A stretch of 64,000 nucleotides of DNA from Desulfococcus multivorans (lineage in GTDB: Bacteria > Desulfobacterota > Desulfobacteria > Desulfobacterales > Desulfococcaceae): the NCBI RefSeq assembly GCF_001854245.1, contig NZ_CP015381.1, forward strand, positions 2,515,001 to 2,579,000. Reading direction: 5' to 3'. Below, one piece after another: positions 36,440 through 44,799 of this stretch; position 1 is the first letter of the stretch; every line of letters starts with the position of its first letter. The notes beneath the pieces are model-generated. The model had not been told where the DNA came from and searched no databases. It worked only from the letters and a program-made list of their open reading frames with translations. Position numbers and translations under genes: made by a program.

Positions 36440-36908
36440 CGTGCACCAGGAGAATCGCCTGCTGGAGTTGCCATGTCGGCTACGGCAAGGTGCCGAAGCA
36501 GCCCCTGACAGTTGACCAATTAAACAATATTGACTGTCTCACCTGCCATCAGGAAAAATACAGGCGCAAAGGCGCTCCGCCCTATGAGACGCTCACCTGC
36601 ACCGGTATTGACGGGAAGGAACGAACGTGGACGCTGCCGGAAGAAGATTCCCAGGGCAACTTTCAATTCATGCCCGACGAAACCGCCGCTGCCACAGTTC
36701 AACCCCCCATGAAAGCTCACGTCTAAACAGGCATACCGGACGTGTCGCTTGCCAGACATGCCATATACCCCGCTTTGCCAAATTGAACAGCACTGAAATT
36801 CGCAGAGATTGGACCAAACCCTGGTTCGATATTAATCTGTTTGGAGGCCAGGGCGGCTTCAAGGCTGCCAAGCCACATCTCACGGCAGATCATCGGGCTC
36901 CCCTTTGA
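36440..36908 (+). pseudogene. Fragment of a multihaem c-type cytochrome gene
   Basis: Plus-strand frames contain haem-binding CWSCH (about 36466) and CLTCH (about 36538). After a frameshift near 36725 comes RVACQTCHIPRFAKLNSTEI followed by RRDWTKPWFD. Three CxxCH boxes and the RVACQTCHIP context resemble octahaem tetrathionate-reductase-like cytochromes. Both the N-terminus with its signal peptide and the C-terminus are missing. Confidence 0.75.
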
Positions 36909-36918
36909 ATTCGATGTG

Positions 36919-37158
36919 TCATGTACCGACATGCTTCACTACAATGGCATTCAAGGGGCAGGCCGCGATGCAGTCCCAGCATCCCATGCACATATCCTGG
37001 AAAATCATCGGTGATTCAAAAACGCCGTCCAGCTGTTTGATCACTTTATGGGTACACGCTGATACGGCTGGACAAAGGCCCGTGTCAGGGGCACATGTTT
37101 TCGGATCGCACCGCTGGTAATCGATTGCGGCAAATGATTTTTTGGACTGCACACTCAT
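36919..37158 (-). CDS. Small 4Fe-4S ferredoxin-type protein
   Basis: 79 residues. MCMGCWDCIAACP gives the Cys-X2-Cys-X2-Cys-X3-Cys-Pro motif for one [4Fe-4S] cluster. Five other Cys occur earlier (RCDPKTCAPDTGLCPAVSAC), enough for a second, non-canonical site. Convergent with the cytochrome remnant and 53 bp downstream of hisF on the same strand, so it could be the last gene of that operon, though it may also be independent. Confidence 0.82.
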   Translation of the reverse strand: MSVQSKKSFAAIDYQRCDPKTCAPDTGLCPAVSACTHKVIKQLDGVFESPMIFQDMCMGCWDCIAACPLNAIVVKHVGT

Positions 37159-37211
37159 ATTGATCCCTTATGCCCGATCGGTTGAAAATCGGGCCTTTCC
37201 CGGCAGCAAGT

Positions 37212-37967
37212 CTATGCGACTGCAACGCCTTTCTGCCTGAGGTACGCTTTGAGGTCCGCAATGGTGATGATATTGAAATGGAAGACCGAAGCGGCCAGAA
37301 GAATGCCGGCGCCGGCCTGCACGGCATCGTAGAAATGCTCGAGCTTGCCTGCGCCGCCGGAAGCTACCACCTGCGCGGAAGTCGCTTCTTTGATTTTCCG
37401 GATCAGGGGCAGATCGTAACCTGTCTTGACACCGTCGGTTGTTTTGCTGGTGGGCAGGATGGTGGCCACGCCATAGCCGTCCACACGCTTGGCCCATTCT
37501 ATGGCATCGACACCGGTGGGTGTGCGGCCCCCGTCGATGTACACTTCATATCCTGACGGCAGTGCCGGATTGGCCGCGGCATCGATGGCGACGGTGACGC
37601 GATCCGCACCGAAGGCCCCCACCATCTCCTGAATGACGTCGGGCTTGCGGAAGGCGGCGCTGCTGGTGGAAATCTTGTCGGCACCGGCCTCCAGGACGGC
37701 GGCGGCCGAGGCGACGTCACTGATGCCGCCGCCCACCGTGAACGGCACCGTTGCCGCGTCCGCCACCTTTTTAACCACATCCAGCATCGTGGCCCTGCCC
37801 TCGACCGTGGCGGTAATGTCCAACAGGGCGATTTCGTCCGCACCGGCCTTGCAGTATGCCAGGCAGCATTCCACCGGATCACCGGCATCACGGATGTTGA
37901 CGAACTGAACGCCTTTCACCACTCTTCCGTTCTGCATATCGAGGCAGGGCATAATTTTTACGGCCAT
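37212..37967 (-). CDS. hisF: HisF-like imidazole glycerol phosphate synthase cyclase subunit
   Basis: TIM-barrel cyclase that normally converts PRFAR plus ammonia from HisH into IGP and AICAR. 251 residues. The catalytic Asp pair is visible in KIMPCLDMQNG and RVTVAIDAAAN. VVKGVQFVNIRDAGDPVE, FTVGGGISD and GGRTPTGVDAIEWA are family motifs. The usual LLTSMDxDGT region reads ILPTSKTTDGV, a divergence. No hisH or other his gene is adjacent. ATG 37967 has AGGAG 8 bp upstream; the guaA-like stop is 12 bp away. Last gene of a five-gene operon of ammonia-using enzymes. Confidence 0.88.
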   Translation of the reverse strand: MAVKIMPCLDMQNGRVVKGVQFVNIRDAGDPVECCLAYCKAGADEIALLDITATVEGRATMLDVVKKVADAATVPFTVGGGISDVASAAAVLEAGADKISTSSAAFRKPDVIQEMVGAFGADRVTVAIDAAANPALPSGYEVYIDGGRTPTGVDAIEWAKRVDGYGVATILPTSKTTDGVKTGYDLPLIRKIKEATSAQVVASGGAGKLEHFYDAVQAGAGILLAASVFHFNIITIADLKAYLRQKGVAVA

Positions 37968-37981
37968 GCTCATCTCTCCTT

Positions 37982-38947
37982 TCATACCGCTTCGATGGTT
38001 GAAGGCGGCTTGCTCGTGACGTTGTAGGTAACACTCACCACACCCGAAACTTCCGATGTGATCCGGTCAGCCATTTTACGGAGCAGCGCGAAGGGGAGCT
38101 GCGTTGGTGACGCCGTCACGGCATCGAGGCTGTCCCAGCAGCGGATTTCGATCTGGAAACCATACGCCCGTTTGCCGTCGCGCACGCCCGTCACCCTGTC
38201 CTGGTGCAGGATGGCCATGTACTGAAAGGCGTCGATCCCCGCAAGCTCCTCTTCGACCACCACGGTGGCGCTTCTGACCAGCGCGATGCGATCCGGCGTC
38301 GCTTCGCCGATCACCCGGGCGGCCAGAGCGGGCCCGGGAAACGGGGGACGATGGTACATCTTCCCGGGCATGCCGAGGGCTTTTCCGATCATTCGCACCC
38401 CTGTTTTGCGCAGCTGAATGAGCGGTTCGATGACCGTGTAACCGTAGGCGGCCCGGGTGTCGATGCCGAGCTGCGCCAGGATGTTATGCTGGCGCTTGAT
38501 GCCGGCCACGGTCTCTTCCACATCCGTGTATATCGTTCCCTGGAGCAGATAGGGCGCGCCGCTTTCCTTGACCAGCCGGCCGAACACCGTTTTGTAGAAG
38601 GTGTCGGTGATGGCCTGGCGTTTTTCTTCCGGGTCGGTCTTGCCCTTCAGGGCGGAAAAGAATTCCTTGCGGGCGTCCACCAGCTCGACCGGTACGCCGA
38701 GATCCCGCATGGCGGAGACAACGGATGCCGGCTCGCCCTCGCGCATGAGGCCGTTGTCGATAAAGTAGGTGAGCAGACGGGATCCCAGGGCGCGATGGGC
38801 CAGCATGGTGGTAACCGATGAATCCACACCGCCCGAAAGGGCATTGACGGCCGTTGCCCCGCCGACCTGCTCCGAAATCCGGCGGCACTGGTCTTCGATG
38901 AAGGCTTCGGGGCTCAGATCCGCCGTCTTGATTTCCTGAATCGTCAT
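37982..38947 (-). CDS. GMP synthase ATP-pyrophosphatase subunit without glutaminase domain
   Basis: 321 residues comprising the ATP-PPase and dimerisation domains of GuaA. The PP-loop LSGGVDSS is at 37-44, YLLQGTIYTDVEE and MYHRPPFPGPALAARVIGE follow, and the C-terminus is KPPSTIEAV instead of the usual KPPATIEWE. The class I glutaminase domain is absent and no separate glutaminase gene lies nearby, unlike archaeal GuaAa/GuaAb pairs. Expected reaction: XMP to GMP with free or channelled ammonia. A related substrate is possible. The stop overlaps a potential ATG (ATGA) just before hisF. Confidence 0.88.
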   Translation of the reverse strand: MTIQEIKTADLSPEAFIEDQCRRISEQVGGATAVNALSGGVDSSVTTMLAHRALGSRLLTYFIDNGLMREGEPASVVSAMRDLGVPVELVDARKEFFSALKGKTDPEEKRQAITDTFYKTVFGRLVKESGAPYLLQGTIYTDVEETVAGIKRQHNILAQLGIDTRAAYGYTVIEPLIQLRKTGVRMIGKALGMPGKMYHRPPFPGPALAARVIGEATPDRIALVRSATVVVEEELAGIDAFQYMAILHQDRVTGVRDGKRAYGFQIEIRCWDSLDAVTASPTQLPFALLRKMADRITSEVSGVVSVTYNVTSKPPSTIEAV

Positions 38948-38996
38948 GATGCGATCTCCTCGTGAAGCGGTTTGCGCTTTTTTTTTAAATATGGTG

Positions 38997-40424
38997 TCAC
39001 CCCAACCGCTTCGCCAACATTTCCTTGAGCAGTTTGGGATTGGCCTTCCCCTGTGAGGTTTTCATGGCCTGACCCATGAGAAAACCGAGGACCTTGGGGT
39101 TGCCGTTGCGAAAGTCCTGCACATCGGCGGGATGGTCCGCCAGGACGCGTTGGACGAGGGCCTCCAGATCGGTGGTGTCGGAGATCTGGCGAAAGCCGCC
39201 TTTCTCTACAATCTCCTCCAACGGGGCATCGCTGTCCAGAAGCCGGATCAGCACCTCCCGGGCGGCCTGGGTGTTGATCACCTCCCTTTCCACCAGGTTC
39301 AGGAGTTCGGCAAACCGTGCAGCGGTGAGCCGCGTCTCGCCGACGCTCCGGTTGCGCTCTTTCAGGGCAGAGAAGAGTTGACCGGCGATCCAGCCCGCCA
39401 CCTTGCGCGGCGGCAGCGCGTGGGCGACAACAGCCTCGAAAAATTCGGACAGATCGCGTTCGGCGCTCACGGCGGCGGCCTCCTCGGCGGTCAGTGCGTA
39501 GGCGTCCATAAATCGCGCCGCTTTGTGGGCCGGCATCTCCGGCAGCCGCTGTCGGACGGCCTCAAGCCAGGCGTCGTCGATCACGATACGGGCCACCGAC
39601 GGATCCGGCACGCAGGGACCTTCGAACTTGGCCCGCATGGGCGTGGTGACCTTTTTTTCGGGATCCCACAGACGGGTGTGCATCACGATCGGTTCGCCTT
39701 TTTCGAGGCACTCGGTCTGGCGGGTGATTTCGTAGGCAATGGCATCACCCACGTTTCGGATGGCGTTCATGTTCTTGATCTCTACCTTGGTGTTCAGGGC
39801 TTTGCTGCCCAACGGCCGCAATGAGACATTGGCATCCACCCGCAGGGTGCCCTGCTCCAGGCTGCATTCAGCGCTGCCCGTATAGCGCAGTTGGTCCCGC
39901 AGGGCTTTGATGTATTCCATGGCGTCGTGAGGGTCGCGCATGTCCGGCTCGCTCACGATTTCGATCAGGGGGGTCCCGGCGCGATTGAAGTCCACCAGGC
40001 TGATGGGTGTTCGGCCTTCGGTCTCGTGCAGCAGTTTGGCCACATCCTCCTCCAGATGAACGTGGTGGATACGCAGCCGTTTCACCTGACCGTCCGCAGC
40101 CACGATGTCCACCCAGCCGTTGCGGGCCAGAGGTTTGTGGTGCTGGGATAACTGATATCCCTTGGGCAGATCGGGGTAGTAATACACCTTTTGATCGAAA
40201 GCGCTTTCCGGCTGAATGACGCAGTTCAGGGCCAGACAGGCCAGCACGCCTTTTTCCAGGGCCTCCCGGCTCAGCTGCGGGAAGACCCCCGGCAGCCAGA
40301 GACAGACCGGACAGATATTGCGATTGGGTTCGTCGCCCGGCCGGTTGGGACAGTCACAGAACAACTTTGTGGCGGCGTTGAGCTGCACATGAATCTCAAG
40401 ACCGATGACCGCTTCGTATTTCAT
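38997..40424 (-). CDS. gatB: Aspartyl/glutamyl-tRNA amidotransferase subunit B
   Basis: Kinase/amidotransferase subunit that phosphorylates and then amidates mischarged Asp-tRNA-Asn or Glu-tRNA-Gln. 475 residues, normal length. The zinc ligands FCDCP and ICPVCLWLPG, DLPKGYQLSQ, HHVHLEEDVAKL and VDFNRAGTPLIEIVSEPDM are intact. The C-terminal YqeY-like tail (VLGFLMGQAMKTSQGKANP) is present. Its ATG lies 1 bp after the gatA-like stop, so they are tightly coupled. Confidence 0.96.
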   Translation of the reverse strand: MKYEAVIGLEIHVQLNAATKLFCDCPNRPGDEPNRNICPVCLWLPGVFPQLSREALEKGVLACLALNCVIQPESAFDQKVYYYPDLPKGYQLSQHHKPLARNGWVDIVAADGQVKRLRIHHVHLEEDVAKLLHETEGRTPISLVDFNRAGTPLIEIVSEPDMRDPHDAMEYIKALRDQLRYTGSAECSLEQGTLRVDANVSLRPLGSKALNTKVEIKNMNAIRNVGDAIAYEITRQTECLEKGEPIVMHTRLWDPEKKVTTPMRAKFEGPCVPDPSVARIVIDDAWLEAVRQRLPEMPAHKAARFMDAYALTAEEAAAVSAERDLSEFFEAVVAHALPPRKVAGWIAGQLFSALKERNRSVGETRLTAARFAELLNLVEREVINTQAAREVLIRLLDSDAPLEEIVEKGGFRQISDTTDLEALVQRVLADHPADVQDFRNGNPKVLGFLMGQAMKTSQGKANPKLLKEMLAKRLG

Positions 40425-40425
40425 G

Positions 40426-41640
40426 TCAGCATCCCTCCCCTGCTATTGATGACATCTGCCGGCCGATGGAGAGCAGCCGGGCATCGTCCAGCCGTCGACC
40501 GATGAGCTGCAGTCCCAAATCCGTGCCCGCGGCCAAGGTCGGATCCGGCACCTGCAACACCGGATGACCCGTGAGGTTGGCCGGGAGGGCCAGCCCAAAG
40601 GCGTCATAGGTTTCCTCGATGGTCGTCGCCCGCCCGGGATCATGGGCCGGCCGTCTAGTGGGCAGCACCAGCATGTCCACCTGTGCGAGCAGATCGGTCA
40701 CGGCCCGCATCAGGCGTCCGCGGATCCGGCAGGCGTTTTCAAAGGCGGAATAGTTTTCAAACTGAAAATAGGCGCCCTGGAAGAGAAAGGGCTTGATCAG
40801 GGGCCCGAAGCTTTCGGCCCGGGTGTTCAAGTACATCTCGTTCCAGTTTTTGCCGGAGGCGCTGCGGTGACCGTACCGGACCCCGTCGTATTTACCGGCG
40901 CTGGAAGAGGCCTCGACCGCGGCGATCACTTGGTGGGCATCCCGAAAAAGGCCGGACGGGGCGAGGTTCACCTGCCGGGTGGCGATACCCATGGCGTCAA
41001 GCCGTGCAAGACTGGATTCAAAGGCGCTGCGCTCAGCCGCATTCAGGCCCTCCAACCACTCGGCGACGATCCCGGCCGTCGGTTGCGCCGTGATCGGCGG
41101 CAGATCAGCGCTGAAACCGGCGGCGCAGTCATCGGGCATGGACGGATCGTCGGGGTCCGAACCGGCCATGACGGCCAGGGCCCGGCCGATCCGGGCCGGA
41201 TCGGCGGCCACCAGGCCGATGCACTCCATGGAGGGCACCAGGCCCATCAGGCCGCAGCGGGAAATCAGGCCATAACTGGGCTTGAATCCGAACAGACCGG
41301 CGCCGGACGCTGCAACCCGGGCTTCGCCCATGGTGTCGGTGATCAGCGCCAGTTCGGCACGGCCGTCGGCGATGATTTGGATGATGGTGTCGTCGGCCAG
41401 GCCGAAACCCAGCTCGGCCATATGCGAACTGCCGATCAGCACGGCACCGGACCGGGTCAGTCGGGCCACGGTCGTGGCGTCCGCAAGCGCAGTATATCCC
41501 GCAAGGGCATGTGAACCGGCATTGCAGGGCCATCCATTGACCGAAAGGTTCGGCTGAACCGCCACCCGCATGCCCGAAAGCGGACCGTCTGCGCCGGGTT
41601 GCTCCGGCAGTGAATTACGGTAAGTGAAAAGATCCGGCAT
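40426..41640 (-). CDS. GatA-like amidase homologue with lost catalytic triad
   Basis: 404 residues, shorter than GatA (about 485). The amidase fold is recognisable in PCNAGSHALAGYTALADATT, VARLTRSGAVLIGSSHMAEL and GLFGFKPSYGLISRCG. The catalytic Lys region VKDN reads VQPN (Gln29). The PGGSSGGSAA segment carrying the cis-Ser is deleted. The nucleophile box TGGSIR reads TMGEAR (Glu106). Thus no glutaminase activity is expected. ATG 41640 starts 10 bp after aspS::gatC. It presumably keeps a structural role with GatB and the fused GatC. Confidence 0.85.
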   Translation of the reverse strand: MPDLFTYRNSLPEQPGADGPLSGMRVAVQPNLSVNGWPCNAGSHALAGYTALADATTVARLTRSGAVLIGSSHMAELGFGLADDTIIQIIADGRAELALITDTMGEARVAASGAGLFGFKPSYGLISRCGLMGLVPSMECIGLVAADPARIGRALAVMAGSDPDDPSMPDDCAAGFSADLPPITAQPTAGIVAEWLEGLNAAERSAFESSLARLDAMGIATRQVNLAPSGLFRDAHQVIAAVEASSSAGKYDGVRYGHRSASGKNWNEMYLNTRAESFGPLIKPFLFQGAYFQFENYSAFENACRIRGRLMRAVTDLLAQVDMLVLPTRRPAHDPGRATTIEETYDAFGLALPANLTGHPVLQVPDPTLAAGTDLGLQLIGRRLDDARLLSIGRQMSSIAGEGC

Positions 41641-41650
41641 GAGTGACCTC

Positions 41651-43771
41651 TCAATCCAGTACTGCGGCTGTTTTGAAGTAGCCGCCTTTTTCTGCGGGTG
41701 CATTCTTGAAAAGTTCTCCGCTTGCCGCCAGGGGGTGGATGCGGGGGGTTCTGCCTTCTCGGGTACGATTGGAGACGGCTGCGACGGAGAATAGCGGGGG
41801 CTCGTCCGAAGGGGCATTCCGGTTGATCCGTTCAGCGCAGGCCTGGGCCTGGGCCACGGCCTCGCCCATCGACGACCGCTCCGGGTCGGTGATTCCGATG
41901 CGCGATACCCAGGAGAGGCTGTCGATCAGATCCTTACCCTCGCCTGCACCCGGCAGCGGCAGGCCGCCGCCCATGTCGAGCAGACCCAGCTCTTGCAGCT
42001 GGAGGGGCGCCGCCGGCGAAGGAGCCTGGGTCAGCGGGCAATAGGCGCTGCGGTTTTTGGGAAAGGCGATCACCTCGCGGATGGAAGCGGCGCCCAGGAT
42101 CATGGCCACGACCCGGTCGATGCCCAGGGCGATGCCGCCATGGGGCGGTGCGCCGAATGACAGGGCCTTGAGGAAGAATCCGAACTTTTCCGCCGCCTCC
42201 CCGGCATCCAGACCCAGGGCCTGAAAAACGCGCTGCTGCAACTTACTGTCGTTGATGCGGATGCTGCCGCCCCCCAGCTCCTCGCCGTTCATCACCAGGT
42301 CGTAGGCACGGGAGCGAAGTGCAAGCAGATCCTCGATGTTTCGCGGATCGAAATCCACGCGGTCCGGCATGGTGAAGGGATGGTGAATGGCCGTAACGCC
42401 GTCTTCCGCAGCTTCGAACAGGGGAAAGTCGGTGACCCAGAGCGGGGCGTACACATCTTTGGGAATCAGCGCCAACCGATGGGCCAAGTGCACCCGCAAT
42501 TGCCCGAGGGCGGAGCAGACCAGAGACCAGGAGGGATCGGCGATCATCAGGATGACGTCCCCCGGTTGGGCCGCGAAGCGATCGAGGATTCCCCGGCGTT
42601 CATCATCGCTGAAGAACTGCACGATGTTGGACTCCAGCCCTTCGGCCATCACCCGCATCCAGGTCATGCCCTTTGCGCCGAATCCCGGAACGATCTCCCT
42701 GGCGTATTCATTCTGCAGTACGTTTTTGCTCAATCGATCGGACGCGCCTTTGACGTTGATGCCTTTGATGCATCCGCCCCGATCGAGGATCTGCCGGAAG
42801 ATGCCGTAGCGGGTATGGGTGAAAAGGTCTGTGGCATCCTCGAAGGTCATGCCGAAACGCAGATCGGGCCGGTCCGAACCGGTTCGGTTCATGGCGTCCA
42901 GCCAGGTCATACGCGGGAAGGGACGCGGCAGATCGATGCCGCCGACGGAGAACATGCGAACGGTCAGTTCCTCGAAAAGATCGAAGATGTATTCCTCGTC
43001 GATGAAGGAGGCCTCGAGGTCCAGTTGGGTGAATTCCGGCTGCCGGTTAGGCCGCAGATCCTCGTCCCGGAAGCAGCGCACGATCTGGAAATAGCGCTCC
43101 ATGCCGCCCACCATGAGCATCTGCTTGAACAGCTGGGGCGACTGGGGCAAGGCGTAAAAGCTTTTGGGAAACTGTCGGCTGGGCACTAAATAGTCCCGGG
43201 CGCCCTCGGGCGTACTTTTGGTAAGCATCGGGGTTTCGACCTCGATGAATCCCTGCTGATCCAGAAAATCCCGGATGGTCTTGACGATGCGGTGCCGCCG
43301 GATCAGGTGATCCTGCATGGTGGGACGGCGCAGATCGAGATAGCGGTACTGCAGTCTCAGATCCTCTCCCACCGTCTCGTCCCGCCTGACCACGCCGCCC
43401 GCCAACATCGATTTTTCCGATATCTGAAACGGGAGCGTCGCACAGCTGCCAAGGATGGCCAGGTCTTCAGCCACCACCTCGATATCGCCGGTGGCGATGC
43501 CCGGGTTTTCGGTCCCCCCGGTCCGTTGGATGACCCGGCCGGTGACACGGACGCAGAACTCGCTCCTGAGCACCGAAGCCCTGTCGCAAACCGCCTGTGG
43601 CGTGCCTTCGGGGGTGAATACGACCTGTACGATACCGCTGCGGTCACGCAAGTGAATGAAGAGCACTTCTCCGTGGTCCCGCAGGGCGTCCACCCAGCCG
43701 GCAAGGGTGACGGATTCGCCGGCATGGGACAGGCTCAGTTGACCGCAGTAGGATCGACCGATGGTTGGCAT
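41651..43771 (-). CDS. aspS: Aspartyl-tRNA synthetase fused to a GatC-like domain
   Basis: 706 residues. The first ~595 are a bacterial-type AspRS: OB fold with GWVDALRDHGEVLFIHLRD, class II motif 2 QIVRCFRDEDLRPNRQPEF, a GAD insertion (TWMRVMAEGLESNIVQFF) and motif 3 GGIALGIDRVVAMIL. The remaining ~110 residues end SGELFKNAPAEKGGYFKTAA, the GatC C-terminal pattern. AspRS alone is about 590 residues. I believe annotation models for such a bifunctional protein exist. ATG 43771 has GGTGG 5 bp upstream. First gene of the operon; together with GatB it implies tRNA-dependent Asn formation. Confidence 0.92.
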   Translation of the reverse strand: MPTIGRSYCGQLSLSHAGESVTLAGWVDALRDHGEVLFIHLRDRSGIVQVVFTPEGTPQAVCDRASVLRSEFCVRVTGRVIQRTGGTENPGIATGDIEVVAEDLAILGSCATLPFQISEKSMLAGGVVRRDETVGEDLRLQYRYLDLRRPTMQDHLIRRHRIVKTIRDFLDQQGFIEVETPMLTKSTPEGARDYLVPSRQFPKSFYALPQSPQLFKQMLMVGGMERYFQIVRCFRDEDLRPNRQPEFTQLDLEASFIDEEYIFDLFEELTVRMFSVGGIDLPRPFPRMTWLDAMNRTGSDRPDLRFGMTFEDATDLFTHTRYGIFRQILDRGGCIKGINVKGASDRLSKNVLQNEYAREIVPGFGAKGMTWMRVMAEGLESNIVQFFSDDERRGILDRFAAQPGDVILMIADPSWSLVCSALGQLRVHLAHRLALIPKDVYAPLWVTDFPLFEAAEDGVTAIHHPFTMPDRVDFDPRNIEDLLALRSRAYDLVMNGEELGGGSIRINDSKLQQRVFQALGLDAGEAAEKFGFFLKALSFGAPPHGGIALGIDRVVAMILGAASIREVIAFPKNRSAYCPLTQAPSPAAPLQLQELGLLDMGGGLPLPGAGEGKDLIDSLSWVSRIGITDPERSSMGEAVAQAQACAERINRNAPSDEPPLFSVAAVSNRTREGRTPRIHPLAASGELFKNAPAEKGGYFKTAAVLD

Positions 43772-44046
43772 GGCTTCCACCTTTCATTCATATAGGTTTC
43801 ATTCGCCGCAGGAGCCAAAACGACATCATGGCGAAGGCATGGCATAAAAGCGAATCAATTAGCATAACACCCGGCATTAATCAAGGCAGAGGTGCAAAGC
43901 TTTTTTCGCTTGCGGTGCTTCGGATTTTAAAGGTAATCGTTGTCACCCGAAATACGCTTTTTTGACGGCGTAATGAGGTTGTGGTGAACATATGATACCC
44001 TGAACATCGACAAAAACGATATCGGACATCCAGAGGAACATACTTC
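43772..44046. promoter_or_regulatory. Divergent promoter region between aspS and rnhA
   Basis: 275 bp between divergent genes. It must contain promoters for the amidotransferase operon and for rnhA. No riboswitch or T-box-like structure is evident on the aspS side. Confidence 0.5.
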
Positions 44047-44772
44047 ATGAGCACCCAAAAGTTCTATGCGGTTGCAAAGGGCCGGAAACCCGGCATCTAT
44101 ACCCGATGGTTCGGGGAAGCGGGGGCCCAGGCCCAGGTCAGCGGCTTCCCGGGGGCCGTATACAAGGGATTCCTGACCCGGGAGGAGGCTGAAGCCTTTT
44201 TGAAAAATCCGCCAAATCGTTGGAAACGCAAGTCTTCCGGCGGCAACATCTCCGCAGCGAAGGCCTCCCGAGATGCCGGGGAGCGGCTGCCCGATGCGGA
44301 CCGCGTCATCATCTATACGGACGGCGGGGCCCTGGGAAACCCGGGTCCGGGAGGTTATGGAGTGGTTGTCGTCGAAGACGGTGCGACCCGGGAATTTTCC
44401 GGCGGATTTCGGCTCACCACCAACAACCGCATGGAACTGACCGCCTGCATTGTCGGCCTGCGCACTCTTGAAAAGCCGTCTGCCGTTACCCTTTACAGCG
44501 ATTCAAAATACGTTGTGGACGGCATCACCAAAGGCTGGGCCAGACGATGGCGGTCCAACGGCTGGATGCGGACCAGGACCGACAGGGCCGTCAACCCCGA
44601 TCTCTGGGCAAAGCTGCTCGATCTCTGCGAGAAGCACGACGTCGAATTCCGGTGGGTCAAGGGGCATGCGGGGAATGCCGGCAACGAACGGTGCGATCAA
44701 CTGGTCCGGGTGCAGTCCGCCAGGCCCGACCTCCCGCCGGACACGGTCTATGAAGCGTCCAGACATCTCTGA
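44047..44772 (+). CDS. rnhA: Ribonuclease HI with N-terminal hybrid-binding domain
   Basis: Removes RNA from RNA-DNA hybrids. 241 residues. The N-terminal caulimovirus/viroplasmin-type domain (KFYAVAKGRKPGIYTRWFGE, residues 5-50) binds hybrids. The RNase H domain starts near 87 and has Asp in IIYTDGGALGNPGPGGYG, Glu in RMELTACI, Asp in YSDSKYVVDGI, His in KGHAGNAGN and the last Asp in ERCDQL. GAGGA lies 10 bp before ATG 44047. Single-gene unit. Confidence 0.95.
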   Translation: MSTQKFYAVAKGRKPGIYTRWFGEAGAQAQVSGFPGAVYKGFLTREEAEAFLKNPPNRWKRKSSGGNISAAKASRDAGERLPDADRVIIYTDGGALGNPGPGGYGVVVVEDGATREFSGGFRLTTNNRMELTACIVGLRTLEKPSAVTLYSDSKYVVDGITKGWARRWRSNGWMRTRTDRAVNPDLWAKLLDLCEKHDVEFRWVKGHAGNAGNERCDQLVRVQSARPDLPPDTVYEASRHL

Positions 44773-44799
44773 GGGCCGGGCGGCTCCTCTCTCCGGACG

